Positions 54,291-64,000 of a DNA stretch of 64,000 nucleotides are shown in pieces. The DNA is taken from assembly GCA_035656095.1 (NCBI GenBank), contig DASRTE010000092.1, forward strand, positions 12,459-76,458, in the 5' to 3' direction. This DNA is from DASRTE01 sp035656095 (GTDB taxonomy: Bacteria; Actinomycetota; Actinomycetes; Jiangellales; Jiangellaceae). Made by a program: the position numbers and the translations under genes. Each line of letters opens with the position of its first letter. The stretch's first letter is position 1. The notes beneath the pieces are model-generated. The model was not told where the DNA came from. It was given only the letters and a program-made list of their open reading frames with translations, and searched no databases.

Positions 54291-55760
54291 TCAGGAAGCG
54301 AGCGTGCCGGCCTTCTCCTCGGCCGACTCGATGTTCCCCACCATGTGGAATGCCTGCTCCGGCAGGTGGTCGTACTCGCCCTTGCAGATGCCGTCGAAGG
54401 ACTCCAGCGTCTCCGCGAGTGGCACGAACACGCCGGGCTGGCCGGTGAACGCCTCGGCGGCGAACATGTTCTGCGACAGGAACCGCTGGATGCGCCGCGC
54501 CCGGTTGACGGTGATCTTGTCCTCCTCGGACAACTCGTCGATGCCGAGGATGGCGATGATGTCCTGCAGGTCCTTGTATCGCTGCAGGATCTCCTTGACC
54601 CGCTGGGCGATCCGGTAGTGGTCCTCGCCGATGTAGAGCGGGTCGAGGATGCGGCTGGAGGAGTCCAGGGGGTCCACGGCCGGGTAGATGCCCAGCGCCG
54701 AGATCGGTCGGGACAGCACAGTGCGGGCGTCCAGGTGGGCGAACGCCGTGTGCGGCGCCGGGTCGGTGATGTCGTCGGCCGGCACGTAGATGGCCTGCAT
54801 GGACGTGATCGAGTGGCCGCGCGTGGAGGTGATCCGCTCCTGCAACTCGCCCATCTCGTCGGCCAGCGTCGGCTGGTAGCCGACGGCGCTCGGCATCCGG
54901 CCGAGCAGGGTCGACACCTCCGAGCCGGCCTGCGTGAACCGGAAGATGTTGTCGATGAACAGCAGCACGTCCTGCTTCTGGACGTCGCGGAAGTACTCGG
55001 CCATCGTCAGCGCGGACAGCGCCACACGCATCCTGGTGCCAGGTGGCTCGTCCATCTGGCCGAAGACCAGCGCGGTCGACTCGAGGACGCCGGACTCGCC
55101 CATCTCGACCCACAGGTCATTGCCCTCACGGGTGCGCTCGCCGACGCCGGCGAAGACCGAGGTGCCGCCGAAGTTGCGGGCCACCCGGGTGATCATCTCC
55201 TGGATCAGCACGGTCTTGCCCACACCGGCGCCGCCGAACAGGGCGATCTTGCCGCCCTGGATGTACGGCGTCAGCAGGTCGAGGACCTTGATGCCGGTCT
55301 CCATCATCTGGGTGCTGCTCTCGAGCTGGTCGAAGGCAGGCGGCCTGCGGTGGATCGGCCAGCGCTCGGTGATCTCGAGCTTGCTCTCCTCGATGTCCAG
55401 GGGCTTGCCGAGCACGTTGAACACGTGGCCCTTCACCACGTCGCCCACAGGAACCGTGATCTGCCCACCGGTATCACGCACCTCAGCACCGCGGACGAGC
55501 CCGTCGGTCGGTTGCATGGAGATCGCCTTCACCAGGCCGTTCCCGACGTGCTGCTCGACCTCGAAGGTCAACATCCGGTTGCCACCCGCCTCTTCGGGCA
55601 GCTCGACCTCGGTCTCCAGCGCGTTGAACAGCGCGGGCATCCGCTCGACCGGGAACGCAACATCGACCACCGGGCCGATGATCCGGGCGATGTGGCCGAT
55701 GGCGCCGGCTTCCGGCTCGTCCGCGGCGGTGGTGGTGGCAGGCGCAGTGGTCGTCATCAT
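54291..55760 (-). CDS. atpD: ATP synthase beta subunit
   Basis: 489 residues. Catalytic F1 subunit: Walker A GGAGVGKTVLIQEM, Walker B VLLFIDNIFRFTQAGSEVS, and the signature PSAVGYQPTLADEMG. The N-terminal 20 residues (TTTAPATTTAADEPEAG) are a low-complexity extension. ATG at 55760 overlaps the atpG stop by four bases (ATGA); a second ATG follows directly. Confidence 0.97.
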   Translation of the reverse strand: MMTTTAPATTTAADEPEAGAIGHIARIIGPVVDVAFPVERMPALFNALETEVELPEEAGGNRMLTFEVEQHVGNGLVKAISMQPTDGLVRGAEVRDTGGQITVPVGDVVKGHVFNVLGKPLDIEESKLEITERWPIHRRPPAFDQLESSTQMMETGIKVLDLLTPYIQGGKIALFGGAGVGKTVLIQEMITRVARNFGGTSVFAGVGERTREGNDLWVEMGESGVLESTALVFGQMDEPPGTRMRVALSALTMAEYFRDVQKQDVLLFIDNIFRFTQAGSEVSTLLGRMPSAVGYQPTLADEMGELQERITSTRGHSITSMQAIYVPADDITDPAPHTAFAHLDARTVLSRPISALGIYPAVDPLDSSSRILDPLYIGEDHYRIAQRVKEILQRYKDLQDIIAILGIDELSEEDKITVNRARRIQRFLSQNMFAAEAFTGQPGVFVPLAETLESFDGICKGEYDHLPEQAFHMVGNIESAEEKAGTLAS

Positions 55761-56743
55761 TCGCTCCCCGCGGCCGCGGCGGCGAGCGCGTCCGCGCCGC
55801 CGACGATCTCGCTGATCTCCTGGGTGATCTCGGATTGGCGGGCCTGGTTGGCCAGCCGGGTGTACTCCTGCTGCAGATCGGTCGCGTTGTCGGTCGCCGA
55901 CTTCATCGCCCGCCGGCGCGCAGCCCACTCCGACGCAGCGGCGTCGAGCAGCGTGGTGAACACGAGGTTACCCGCGTACCAGGGCAGCAACGCATCGAGG
56001 ACGTCGTCCGCGGACGGCTCGAAGTCGTAGAGGGGCAGCACCTCGGCCCCGCCAGCCTCGGTGGTCGCGGCCTCCGCCGTTCCGGAACCGCCTTCGCTGG
56101 TGCGGACCGCTCCGCCTTCCGCCCTGTGCAGTGGCTCCGGGACGTCCTCGACGACGATCGGGAACAGCCGTCGGGCCCGGACCTCCTGGGTGACCATGTT
56201 GACGAAGTGCGTCGACACCACGTGGATCTCGTCGACGCCACCCTCGTCGGTGGGGGTGTTGATGTCGGCGAGCAATTCGTCGGCGATCCGCCGCGCGTCG
56301 GCGTAGCCGGGCATGCCGGTGAACCCGGTGTACTCGCCGCCCATCTCGCGACCGCGGAAGCGGAACCAGGCCACACCTTTCTGGCCGACGACGTACGGGC
56401 GGATCTCCTGTCCCTGTTCGGCGAGCAGGCCGGACAGCGCCTCGCCCTGCCGGATCACGTTCGCCGAGTAGGCCCCGGCGAAACCACGGTCACTCGTGAC
56501 GACGAGTACCGCGGAGCGCTGGGGCTCGCCGACCCCCTCGAGCAGGGGGTTGTCCAGCCGGGCGTTCGTGGCCGCGGCCTCCAGTGCGTTGACCAGCGCC
56601 CGGGTGTACGGACGCGCCGCCTCGGCGCGCTGCTGGGCTCTGATGATGCGCGACGCCGCGATCAGCTCCTGAGCACGAGTGATCTTCTTGGTGGACTCGA
56701 CGGACCGGATTCGCCGCCTGAGCACGCGGAGCTCTGCTCCCAT
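55757..56743 (-). CDS. atpG: ATP synthase gamma subunit
   Basis: 328 residues. The coiled-coil N and C termini (ELRVLRRRIRSVESTKKITRAQELI; first 20: ELRVLRRRIRSVESTKKITR, and LQQEYTRLANQARQSEITQE) form the rotor stalk. Near residues 205-240 there is an insert of Gly, Ala, Glu and Thr residues absent from short gamma subunits. Overlaps atpD and lies 56 bases after atpA. Confidence 0.95.
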   Translation of the reverse strand: MGAELRVLRRRIRSVESTKKITRAQELIAASRIIRAQQRAEAARPYTRALVNALEAAATNARLDNPLLEGVGEPQRSAVLVVTSDRGFAGAYSANVIRQGEALSGLLAEQGQEIRPYVVGQKGVAWFRFRGREMGGEYTGFTGMPGYADARRIADELLADINTPTDEGGVDEIHVVSTHFVNMVTQEVRARRLFPIVVEDVPEPLHRAEGGAVRTSEGGSGTAEAATTEAGGAEVLPLYDFEPSADDVLDALLPWYAGNLVFTTLLDAAASEWAARRRAMKSATDNATDLQQEYTRLANQARQSEITQEISEIVGGADALAAAAAGSE

Positions 56744-56799
56744 CGGCTAGCGACCTCCCCTCGGTCCCGGTCGCGCTAGGTTCCGCGTCATCGTCGCCG

Positions 56800-58488
<1,689 letters not shown>

Positions 58489-58529
58489 GGTCACTCCCTG
58501 CTCTGCAGTGTCGACATCGTCGGTTCTTC

Positions 58530-59360
58530 TTAGTTCTCGGCCAGGCGACGCTGCAGGTCGGCGAGTCGGCTGCGCACCGTGCCGTCGACCACATCATCGC
58601 CGATCTCGACCTTCAACCCGCCCACCAGGCCCGGCTCGACCACGACGTTGAGCTGCACCGCTCTACCGGCCTGCGCGGACAGCGCACGTTCGAGGCGTTC
58701 GCGGTGCTCCGAACTCAGCGGCGCGGCAACCCGGACGACGGCGACACGGCGATGCCGGCGCTCGGCGGCCAGTTCGCCGATGCGCTCCAACGCCTCCTCC
58801 AACTTGCGGTCGCGCCGCCCGAGGACCACTTGCTCGACCAACCGAAGGGTTTCGGGCGAGGCCTTGTCCTCGAGCAGACGGCGGACCAGCTCACGACGCG
58901 ATCGTGCTGGGGCCGCCTGGTCGAGCAAGGCGGTACGGAGATCGGGGTCGCCCTGCACGATCTGTCCGAAGCGGAACACCTCGTCCTGGACGGCATCGAG
59001 TCGGCCGCGTTCGTGGGCCGCCGCAAGGTGTGCCGCCACCCCGAACTCCTCGGTCGCGGAGGTGAGCTCGCCCGGGCTACGCCACCGGTCGCGCACGGCG
59101 GCTTCCACCAGTTCGGTCGCTGCCGGGTCGACCCGGTCGCCCACCAGCCGCCGAACGAACGCCGCGCGGTCGTCCGGGCTGCGCCCGGTGTCGGTGAGCG
59201 CTCGGCGCACGGCAGGCTGGGCCCGCAACATGTCCGCGAAGGCGAACAGGGAGTCACCGATCGCTGCGGCGCGCTGACCGGCGTCGGCGCCCGTACTCGC
59301 GAGCGCGGCGTCGAGCCGCTCGTCGAACGCCGCGTATGCAGCCCGGCTGGCTCCCTGCAT
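58530..59360 (-). CDS. atpH: ATP synthase delta subunit
   Basis: 276 residues, longer than the usual 180 because actinobacterial delta carries an N-terminal region; the C-terminal 170 residues are the OSCP/delta fold (FRFGQIVQGDPDLRTALLDQ, VVEPGLVGGLKVEIGDDVVD). It clamps the peripheral stalk to F1. The ATG at 59360 overlaps the atpF stop by one base (TGATG). Confidence 0.9.
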   Translation of the reverse strand: MQGASRAAYAAFDERLDAALASTGADAGQRAAAIGDSLFAFADMLRAQPAVRRALTDTGRSPDDRAAFVRRLVGDRVDPAATELVEAAVRDRWRSPGELTSATEEFGVAAHLAAAHERGRLDAVQDEVFRFGQIVQGDPDLRTALLDQAAPARSRRELVRRLLEDKASPETLRLVEQVVLGRRDRKLEEALERIGELAAERRHRRVAVVRVAAPLSSEHRERLERALSAQAGRAVQLNVVVEPGLVGGLKVEIGDDVVDGTVRSRLADLQRRLAEN

Positions 59361-59965
59361 CAACCCTCCCGCCCGGTCGGGCCGGCGCCGTTTCCGGCCC
59401 CGTTACCAGCAGAGTCACTCGACTCCAAGTCGGCGAGGAAACGTTCGACCACGCGCTGTGACCGTGCGTCGTCTTCCAGCGACTCCCCGACGACCCGCTC
59501 GGCGAGCTGGGTAGCGAGGGTGCCGACCTCCGCGCGCAGCGAGCGCACCACCTGCTCGCGTTCTGCTGCGATCTGCGCATGCGCACGCACGGTGATCCGC
59601 TCGGACTCGGCCTGGGCGTTCTCGCGCATCTCCGCGAGAATCGCGGCGCCCTGAGCCCTGGCCTCCTCCCTGATCCGAGACGCCTCGCCGCGGGCGTCGG
59701 CAAGCTGCCGGCGGTAATCCTCCAGTGCCTGCTGAGCCTCGGCCTGAGCTTCCTGCGCCTGTTTCATGCCACCCTCGATGGCGGCCGTGCGCTCGGCGTA
59801 GGTCTTCTCGAACATCGGGAAGACGGTCCGGCTCAGGAAGAAGAACAGCAGCGCGAATGCGACCAGCCCGACGATCAACTCGGACAGGTGTGGCATCAAC
59901 GGGCTGGGCTCCTCCGCTTCCGCCTCCTGGGCCAGCAGAGCCGCCGTCGCGATCAACCCCGACAT
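59360..59965 (-). CDS. atpF: ATP synthase b subunit
   Basis: 201 residues. One N-terminal membrane helix (about 29-50, IVGLVAFALLFFFLSRTVFP) and a long charged coiled coil (60-185) make the peripheral stalk. A Gly/Asn tail follows. Two bases separate it from atpE. Confidence 0.95.
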   Translation of the reverse strand: MSGLIATAALLAQEAEAEEPSPLMPHLSELIVGLVAFALLFFFLSRTVFPMFEKTYAERTAAIEGGMKQAQEAQAEAQQALEDYRRQLADARGEASRIREEARAQGAAILAEMRENAQAESERITVRAHAQIAAEREQVVRSLRAEVGTLATQLAERVVGESLEDDARSQRVVERFLADLESSDSAGNGAGNGAGPTGREG

Positions 59966-59967
59966 GG

Positions 59968-60171
59968 CTAGAGGGCGAACGCGAGGCCGATACCGATGAT
60001 CGCCAGCGCTTCAGCCAGCGCGAAGCCGAGGATCGCGATGCCCTGCAGCACGCTGCGGGCCTCCGGCTGGCGGGCGACGCCGTTGATATAGGCCGCGAAG
60101 ATCAGGCCGATGCCGACGCCGGGGCCGATGGCCGCGAGGCCGTACCCGACCATGTTCAGGTTGCCTTCCAT
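59968..60171 (-). CDS. atpE: ATP synthase c subunit
   Basis: 67 residues, two-helix hairpin. The proton-carrying residue is Glu54 in GFALAEALAIIG; the loop has ARQPEARSVL. A ring of these subunits rotates with proton flow. Glycine-rich first helix (GPGVGIGLIFAAYING). Confidence 0.95.
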   Translation of the reverse strand: MEGNLNMVGYGLAAIGPGVGIGLIFAAYINGVARQPEARSVLQGIAILGFALAEALAIIGIGLAFAL

Positions 60172-60198
60172 CTGTGTCCTCTCTCGGGGTGGTGGTGC

Positions 60199-60984
60199 TC
60201 AGTGGTCGTGGGTCAGGGCGCCGCCGATGTAGATGGCGGAGAGCAGTACGAAGACATAGGCCTGCAGCAGTTGGATGAAGCCCTCGAAGAAGGTCATCAC
60301 GATGCCGAACAGAATCGCGACCGCGCCGGCCGAGTACCCGATGAGCCCGCCCACGTGCAAGAGCAGGAACTCTCCGCCGAGGATGCACAACAGCAGCACG
60401 AGGTGACCGGCGAACATGTTGAACGTGAGACGAAGCGTGAGCGTGATCGGCCGGAAGACCACCGTGGACAGGAACTCGATCGGTGCGAGCAGCGGGTAGA
60501 TGGCCACCGGCACGCCGGGCGGGAACATCATGTTCTTGAAGTAGCCGCCGAAACCCTGCCGCTTGATCCCCATGTAGTTGTAGATGACCCAGGAGATGAG
60601 CGCGAGGAACAGCGGGATCGCGATTCGGGCGGTGGCCGGGAACTGGAGGAACGGGATGATGCCGGAGATGTTCACTGCGATCAGGAACGCCAGCAAGGTG
60701 GCCAGGTATGGGACATACTTGATGCCCTCGCGCCCGATCGCGTCGGACGCGATCGAGTTGCGGACGAACCCGTAGAAGCCTTCGGCGGCGAACTGCAGCT
60801 TGCCCGGCACGATGCCGGGGCGGCGAGTAGCCACCCAGAAGAACAGCGCAACGACCACGGTGCCGAGAACGACGATCAGCATTGGCTTGGTGAACCCGTC
60901 GAAGATCGGCGGGAACTCGAAATCGGCCGGCCCAGGACTGTGAAACTCCTCCGACGACGGCAAGGCGATCATCCAGGCGCTCAC
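60199..60984 (-). CDS. atpB: ATP synthase a subunit
   Basis: 261 residues with six predicted helices. The essential Arg is in the fourth helix region ITLTLRLTFNMFAGH. It forms the proton half-channels with the c ring. GTG at 60984 after AGAAGGACC. It is the first structural subunit of the operon after the AtpZ/AtpI-type gene. Confidence 0.95.
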   Translation of the reverse strand: MSAWMIALPSSEEFHSPGPADFEFPPIFDGFTKPMLIVVLGTVVVALFFWVATRRPGIVPGKLQFAAEGFYGFVRNSIASDAIGREGIKYVPYLATLLAFLIAVNISGIIPFLQFPATARIAIPLFLALISWVIYNYMGIKRQGFGGYFKNMMFPPGVPVAIYPLLAPIEFLSTVVFRPITLTLRLTFNMFAGHLVLLLCILGGEFLLLHVGGLIGYSAGAVAILFGIVMTFFEGFIQLLQAYVFVLLSAIYIGGALTHDH

Positions 60985-61049
60985 GGGGTCCTTCTCTCGA
61001 CGCGTTGCTTCTCTCGAGCATGGCGGCGCGTTCGCGGGGGGCTTCGTGA

Positions 61050-61316
61050 TCAGGGCTTACCGTAGCGGACCCAGACGAGGTACAGGGCGCCAGCAGCGCC
61101 CAGCAGAATCCCCAACATCAAGAAGATCCGGTTGTCGAGCCATTCGGAGAGCAGCCACCCCACGCCACCCCAGAACGTGACCCCTGCGGCGATCAGGCTG
61201 AGGGCGTTCCAGGCCTGGTTCTGGTCGCGCCTGGTCTGGTCGGCGGGCGAGCCGGCGCCGACGTCGGGGACTTCTGCCGGCAGCTCGTCGTTGGAGTCCG
61301 GCGGCTGGGAGGTCAT
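61050..61316 (-). CDS. AtpZ/AtpI-family small membrane protein
   Basis: 88 residues. Two membrane helices (about 40-60 and 64-82) follow a polar N-terminal 35 residues. The motif GVTFWGGVGWLLSEWLDNRI is typical of AtpZ/AtpI-like proteins, which lie at the start of ATP synthase operons and may aid assembly or cation transport. 65 bases precede atpB. Confidence 0.75.
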   Translation of the reverse strand: MTSQPPDSNDELPAEVPDVGAGSPADQTRRDQNQAWNALSLIAAGVTFWGGVGWLLSEWLDNRIFLMLGILLGAAGALYLVWVRYGKP

Positions 61317-61353
61317 GGTGGTGGGATCCTCGCCGGCCGCTTGCCCGCCTTGT

Positions 61354-61425
61354 CGACTTCAATGATCCAACCCGCGCCAAAACGGTGCTGTGAGCGCTGC
61401 AACACGAGTTTGATCATTGAAGTCG
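61354..61425. terminator. Long hairpin ahead of the ATP synthase operon
   Basis: 14-bp perfect arms (CGACTTCAATGATC at 61354-61367, complement at 61412-61425), extended inward by three more pairs after one mismatch; loop about 36 bases. The stop codon of the upstream gene (61414-61416) lies in its distal arm. It should terminate the glyA-wecA message and separate it from the ATP synthase operon. Shares TGATCA with hairpins at 8322 and 45548. Confidence 0.6.
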
Positions 61426-61821
61426 GCTTCTGCGAACCGCAGTCCCGACGTGGACCGCCGACCAGGTCAATGCGCACGCGATGATCGTCAGGCCGAGTGA
61501 ACGACGATCGATGACGTCGACGTAGCTGAGCAGCCGGAGCATCAAGAGCACCACGGCCAGCCGCATGGTGTAGGTGAGCAGCAGAACGGCCAGACCGGCG
61601 CCGGCGCCGAGCCGGGCGCGGTCTGTCAGCGACACCGGAATCGTCCCAGTCCAGAAGAATCCGACGACGATGACCATCCCGATCGCAGCGGAGGCCGCGC
61701 CGTCGGCTCCGACGGCGAACCATGCGACCGCAGAGCACACCACCCCGACGCCGACGGCCGCCCAACGCGCGATCGCCTGCGCCCGCGGGGACTGGGTCGC
61801 TGCCGGTGCGATGTCGCTCAT
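61414..61821 (-). CDS. ATP synthase I-like conserved membrane protein (Rv1303-type)
   Basis: 135 residues with four membrane helices (about 18-38, 44-60, 74-96, 108-128). In Mycobacterium a similar small membrane protein lies between wecA and atpB; it may aid Fo assembly. The ATG at 61821 overlaps the wecA stop by one base. The stop codon sits in the hairpin arm at 61412-61425, so the C-terminal RRSRLQ is encoded right up to the repeat. Confidence 0.7.
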   Translation of the reverse strand: MSDIAPAATQSPRAQAIARWAAVGVGVVCSAVAWFAVGADGAASAAIGMVIVVGFFWTGTIPVSLTDRARLGAGAGLAVLLLTYTMRLAVVLLMLRLLSYVDVIDRRSLGLTIIACALTWSAVHVGTAVRRSRLQ

Positions 61822-62924
61822 CACCGACCGTTCCTCAGCAGGGCCCGGGGATGACCCGTGGTCACCAGCACCGTGAGAGCGACGGCCAGCCCGATGACGA
61901 CCGGTGCCGTCCACCCGCCGACCAGCGCAATCACGACCAGACCGAAGGCGACCAACGCGGCCCAGACCCACATCAGGAACACCGCCCGCCCATGCGAGTG
62001 GCCGAGCTCCAGCAGCCGGTGGTGCAGATGCTGCTTGTCCGGTGCGAACATCGACCGGCCGGCGCGGGTTCGCCGGAACACCGCCATCAGCAGGTCCGTG
62101 AACGGCAGCGCGATCACGGCGAGTGGAAGCAGTAGCGGCAGCAGGGCGAGCAGCAGGGTCGCGTTCTCCGGCGTCGTCGGGAACGAGCCCGTCAGACTGA
62201 TGGACCCCGCCGCGAGCAGGAGCCCGATGAGCATCGAGCCCGAGTCGCCCATGAAGACCCTCGCCGGGTGCACGTTGTGAGGGAGAAAGCCGACGCACAT
62301 CCCGCAGAGCACGGCCGTGATCAGGGCCGACGTGGTGAGCCGGGAGAAGCCACCTTCGACCGCGAGCAAGTAGGCGTAGCTGAAGAACGCGGCTGCGCCG
62401 ATGCCCACCACCCCAGCCGCGAGCCCGTCCAGGCCGTCGACGAAGTTCACCGCGTTGGCGGTGGCCACGACCAACAGCACGGTGAGGACCGCGCCTTGGG
62501 TTTGGTCCAGCGCCAAGGTCCCGCCCGACGGGATAGGCAGCCAGAACAGTTGCACGCCCTGCACCACGAGCAGCCCGCCGGCAAGCAACTGGCCAGCGAA
62601 CTTGGCCAGTGCTGACAGCCCCCAGATGTCGTCGGCGACGCCGACGAGGCAGATGACGGCGGCTGCCGTCACGAGCGCCTGGGCATCGTCGGATTGTTCG
62701 AATACTCGCTCACTCATCCGGGGCAGGTAACTCGCGACGAGCATCGCGGCGAGCAGCCCGCCGAGCATGGCCAGGCCACCCAGCCGCGGAACCGGTGCCC
62801 GGTGGACGTCGCGGTCACGGGTCGGCGGTACCGCCCCGACCAGAAATGCGACCTTCCCGGTCAAGGCGACCAGCAGGTAGGTTGCGCCTGCGGCGACCAG
62901 GAGGGTGAGCAGGTATTCGCGCAC
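61821..62924 (-). CDS. wecA: UDP-GlcNAc:undecaprenyl-phosphate GlcNAc-1-phosphate transferase (WecA/TagO family)
   Basis: 367 residues with about eleven membrane helices. Family motifs: VGVADDIWGLSA (DD), ATANAVNFVDGLDGLAAG, RVFMGDSGSMLIGLLL and QHLHHRLLELGHSHG (the HxHHR loop of the WecA branch, which separates it from MraY). It starts cell-envelope polymers (arabinogalactan or similar) at the inner membrane face. The GTG at 62924 lies 2 bases after the glyA stop with no strong ribosome site, so it probably depends on glyA translation. Confidence 0.88.
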   Translation of the reverse strand: MREYLLTLLVAAGATYLLVALTGKVAFLVGAVPPTRDRDVHRAPVPRLGGLAMLGGLLAAMLVASYLPRMSERVFEQSDDAQALVTAAAVICLVGVADDIWGLSALAKFAGQLLAGGLLVVQGVQLFWLPIPSGGTLALDQTQGAVLTVLLVVATANAVNFVDGLDGLAAGVVGIGAAAFFSYAYLLAVEGGFSRLTTSALITAVLCGMCVGFLPHNVHPARVFMGDSGSMLIGLLLAAGSISLTGSFPTTPENATLLLALLPLLLPLAVIALPFTDLLMAVFRRTRAGRSMFAPDKQHLHHRLLELGHSHGRAVFLMWVWAALVAFGLVVIALVGGWTAPVVIGLAVALTVLVTTGHPRALLRNGR

Positions 62925-62926
62925 GC

Positions 62927-64000
62927 CTAGCCGCGGGGGTACGCAGGATGCTTGGCGACCAGCGCGGAGACCGCGGCACCAACTTCTGCGGCAGCGCTGC
63001 CATCGGCATCGCGCACCGCGCGGGCGATCATCGACGCGACTTCCTTCATGTCGCCCTCGGTCATGCCCTGGGTCGTCACCGACGGCGTGCCGACGCGGAT
63101 GCCAGACGCAGTCATCGGCGGCTGCGGATCGAACGGGATCGCGTTCTTGTTCAGTGTGATCCGCGCGGCGTCGCAGCGATCCTCGGCTTCGGCGCCCGTC
63201 ACGCCGATCGGTCGTAGGTCGATCAGCGCCAAGTGGGTGTCGGTGCCGCCCGACACCGGCCGCATACCTTCGGCGGCAAGGCCATCGGCCAACGCCTGGC
63301 AGTTCGCGATCACCTGACGCGCATATGCCTGGAACTCGGGCTGTTGCGCTTCGCGCAGCGCCACGGCCTTGGCGGCGATGGAGTGCATCAGCGGCCCGCC
63401 CTGGCTGAACGGGAACACCGCTTTGTCGATCTTCTTCGCGTGCTCCTCCTTGCACAAGATCATTCCGCCACGAGGGCCGCGCAGCACCTTGTGCGTCGTC
63501 AACGTCACGACGTCCGCATACGGCACCGGGCTCGGGATCGCCTGGCCCGCAACGAGTCCGATGAAGTGCGCCGCATCGACCACGAGAATCGCGCCGACCT
63601 CGTCCGCGATCTGGCGGAACGCAGCGAAGTCGATGAGCCGGGGATATGCAGTGGCTCCGCAGATGATCAACTTCGGCCGACGTTCGAGGGCGACGTCGCG
63701 AACCGCGTCGTAGTCGATCAGTTCGGTGTGCTCGTCGACGCCGTATGAAGCGATGTCGAACCACTTGCCGGAAAAGTTGACCTTGGAGCCATGGGTGAGG
63801 TGCCCACCGTGCGGCAGCGACATCGCCAGGACCGTGTCGCCGGGTGCGGTGAAGGCGGCATAGGCCGCGAGATTCGCGCTGGCGCCGGAGTGCGGCTGCA
63901 GATTTGCATGCTCGGCGCCGAACAGTGCCTTCGCGCGGGCGATGCCGAGCTCCTCTGCTCGGTCGACCTCCGCGCAGCCGCCGTAGTAGCGCCGGCCCGG
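62927..64000 (-). CDS. glyA: Serine hydroxymethyltransferase, N-terminal part cut by window edge
   Basis: About 357 codons are present; the first 60-70 residues lie beyond position 64000. PLP enzyme making glycine and methylene-tetrahydrofolate from serine. Seen: RYYGGCAEVDRAEELGIARA at the edge, ANLQPHSGASANLAAY, VDAAHFIGLVAGQ, and the PLP-Lys motif VTLTTHKVLRGPRGGMI. GGTDTHLALIDLRPIGVTG is typical of the C-terminal domain. It is upstream of wecA, as in several actinomycetes. Confidence 0.95.
   Translation of the reverse strand, partial: PGRRYYGGCAEVDRAEELGIARAKALFGAEHANLQPHSGASANLAAYAAFTAPGDTVLAMSLPHGGHLTHGSKVNFSGKWFDIASYGVDEHTELIDYDAVRDVALERRPKLIICGATAYPRLIDFAAFRQIADEVGAILVVDAAHFIGLVAGQAIPSPVPYADVVTLTTHKVLRGPRGGMILCKEEHAKKIDKAVFPFSQGGPLMHSIAAKAVALREAQQPEFQAYARQVIANCQALADGLAAEGMRPVSGGTDTHLALIDLRPIGVTGAEAEDRCDAARITLNKNAIPFDPQPPMTASGIRVGTPSVTTQGMTEGDMKEVASMIARAVRDADGSAAAEVGAAVSALVAKHPAYPRG

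Overview
The window is high-GC DNA from an actinomycete (Actinomycetota). Evidence for this: a clpP1-clpP2-clpX block with a ClgR-like operator; the order folC, DUF4233 gene, ndk; the glyA, wecA, atpBEFHAGD/C, DUF2550 gene, murA order known from Mycobacterium and relatives; a MurA with Asp in place of the catalytic Cys; an F420-type luciferase-like oxidoreductase; an ethylmalonyl-CoA mutase; many GTG starts; and several apparently leaderless genes. I cannot fix the family or genus.

Layout. 1-11 kb holds core genes with some insertions: the first codons and long leader of a minus-strand gene (Rne/Rng by synteny), a CtpE-like P-type ATPase, the DUF2344 gene and its radical-SAM partner (interrupted by an in-frame amber codon and separated by a flavin oxidoreductase), MTA phosphorylase, a two-component system, a prepilin-like small protein and ndk. 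11-20 kb holds folC, valS, clpX, clpP2, clpP1 and tig, all on the minus strand, then tRNA-Pro and tRNA-Gly.

20.2-32.6 kb is an accessory block inserted in what is usually a compact tig-to-rpiB/pepN neighbourhood. It starts at tRNA-Gly(TCC). A 42-nt copy of that tRNA's 3' end lies 1.38 kb downstream and brackets a small ArsR/VOC cassette. Beyond it come an ABC exporter, a STAS/TetR pair with an operator inside the STAS promoter, a chromate transporter, a sulfite-oxidase-type enzyme, a broken IS4-type transposase, an SDR gene translationally coupled to a large membrane-anchored STAND-like protein with a degenerate P-loop, and at the far edge fragments of an IS30 transposase and a DUF222/HNH-type protein. 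The SDR/STAND-like pair is the best candidate for an undescribed system.

32.6-53 kb is mixed core and lineage-specific: a SpoIIE-type phosphatase with a mirror-image leaderless promoter, rpiB, pepN, an LLM oxidoreductase, an amidase, a large LuxR regulator with a strong inverted repeat at its start, an ABC exporter, ethylmalonyl-CoA mutase, an ECF sigma/anti-sigma/lipoprotein set, 3-hydroxyacyl-CoA dehydrogenase, a PAP2 membrane protein and fosfomycin-insensitive-type murA. 53-64 kb is the F1Fo ATP synthase operon with its upstream wecA and glyA (cut by the right edge).

Intergenic spaces between convergent core genes carry long perfect hairpins, three of which share a TGATCA core.
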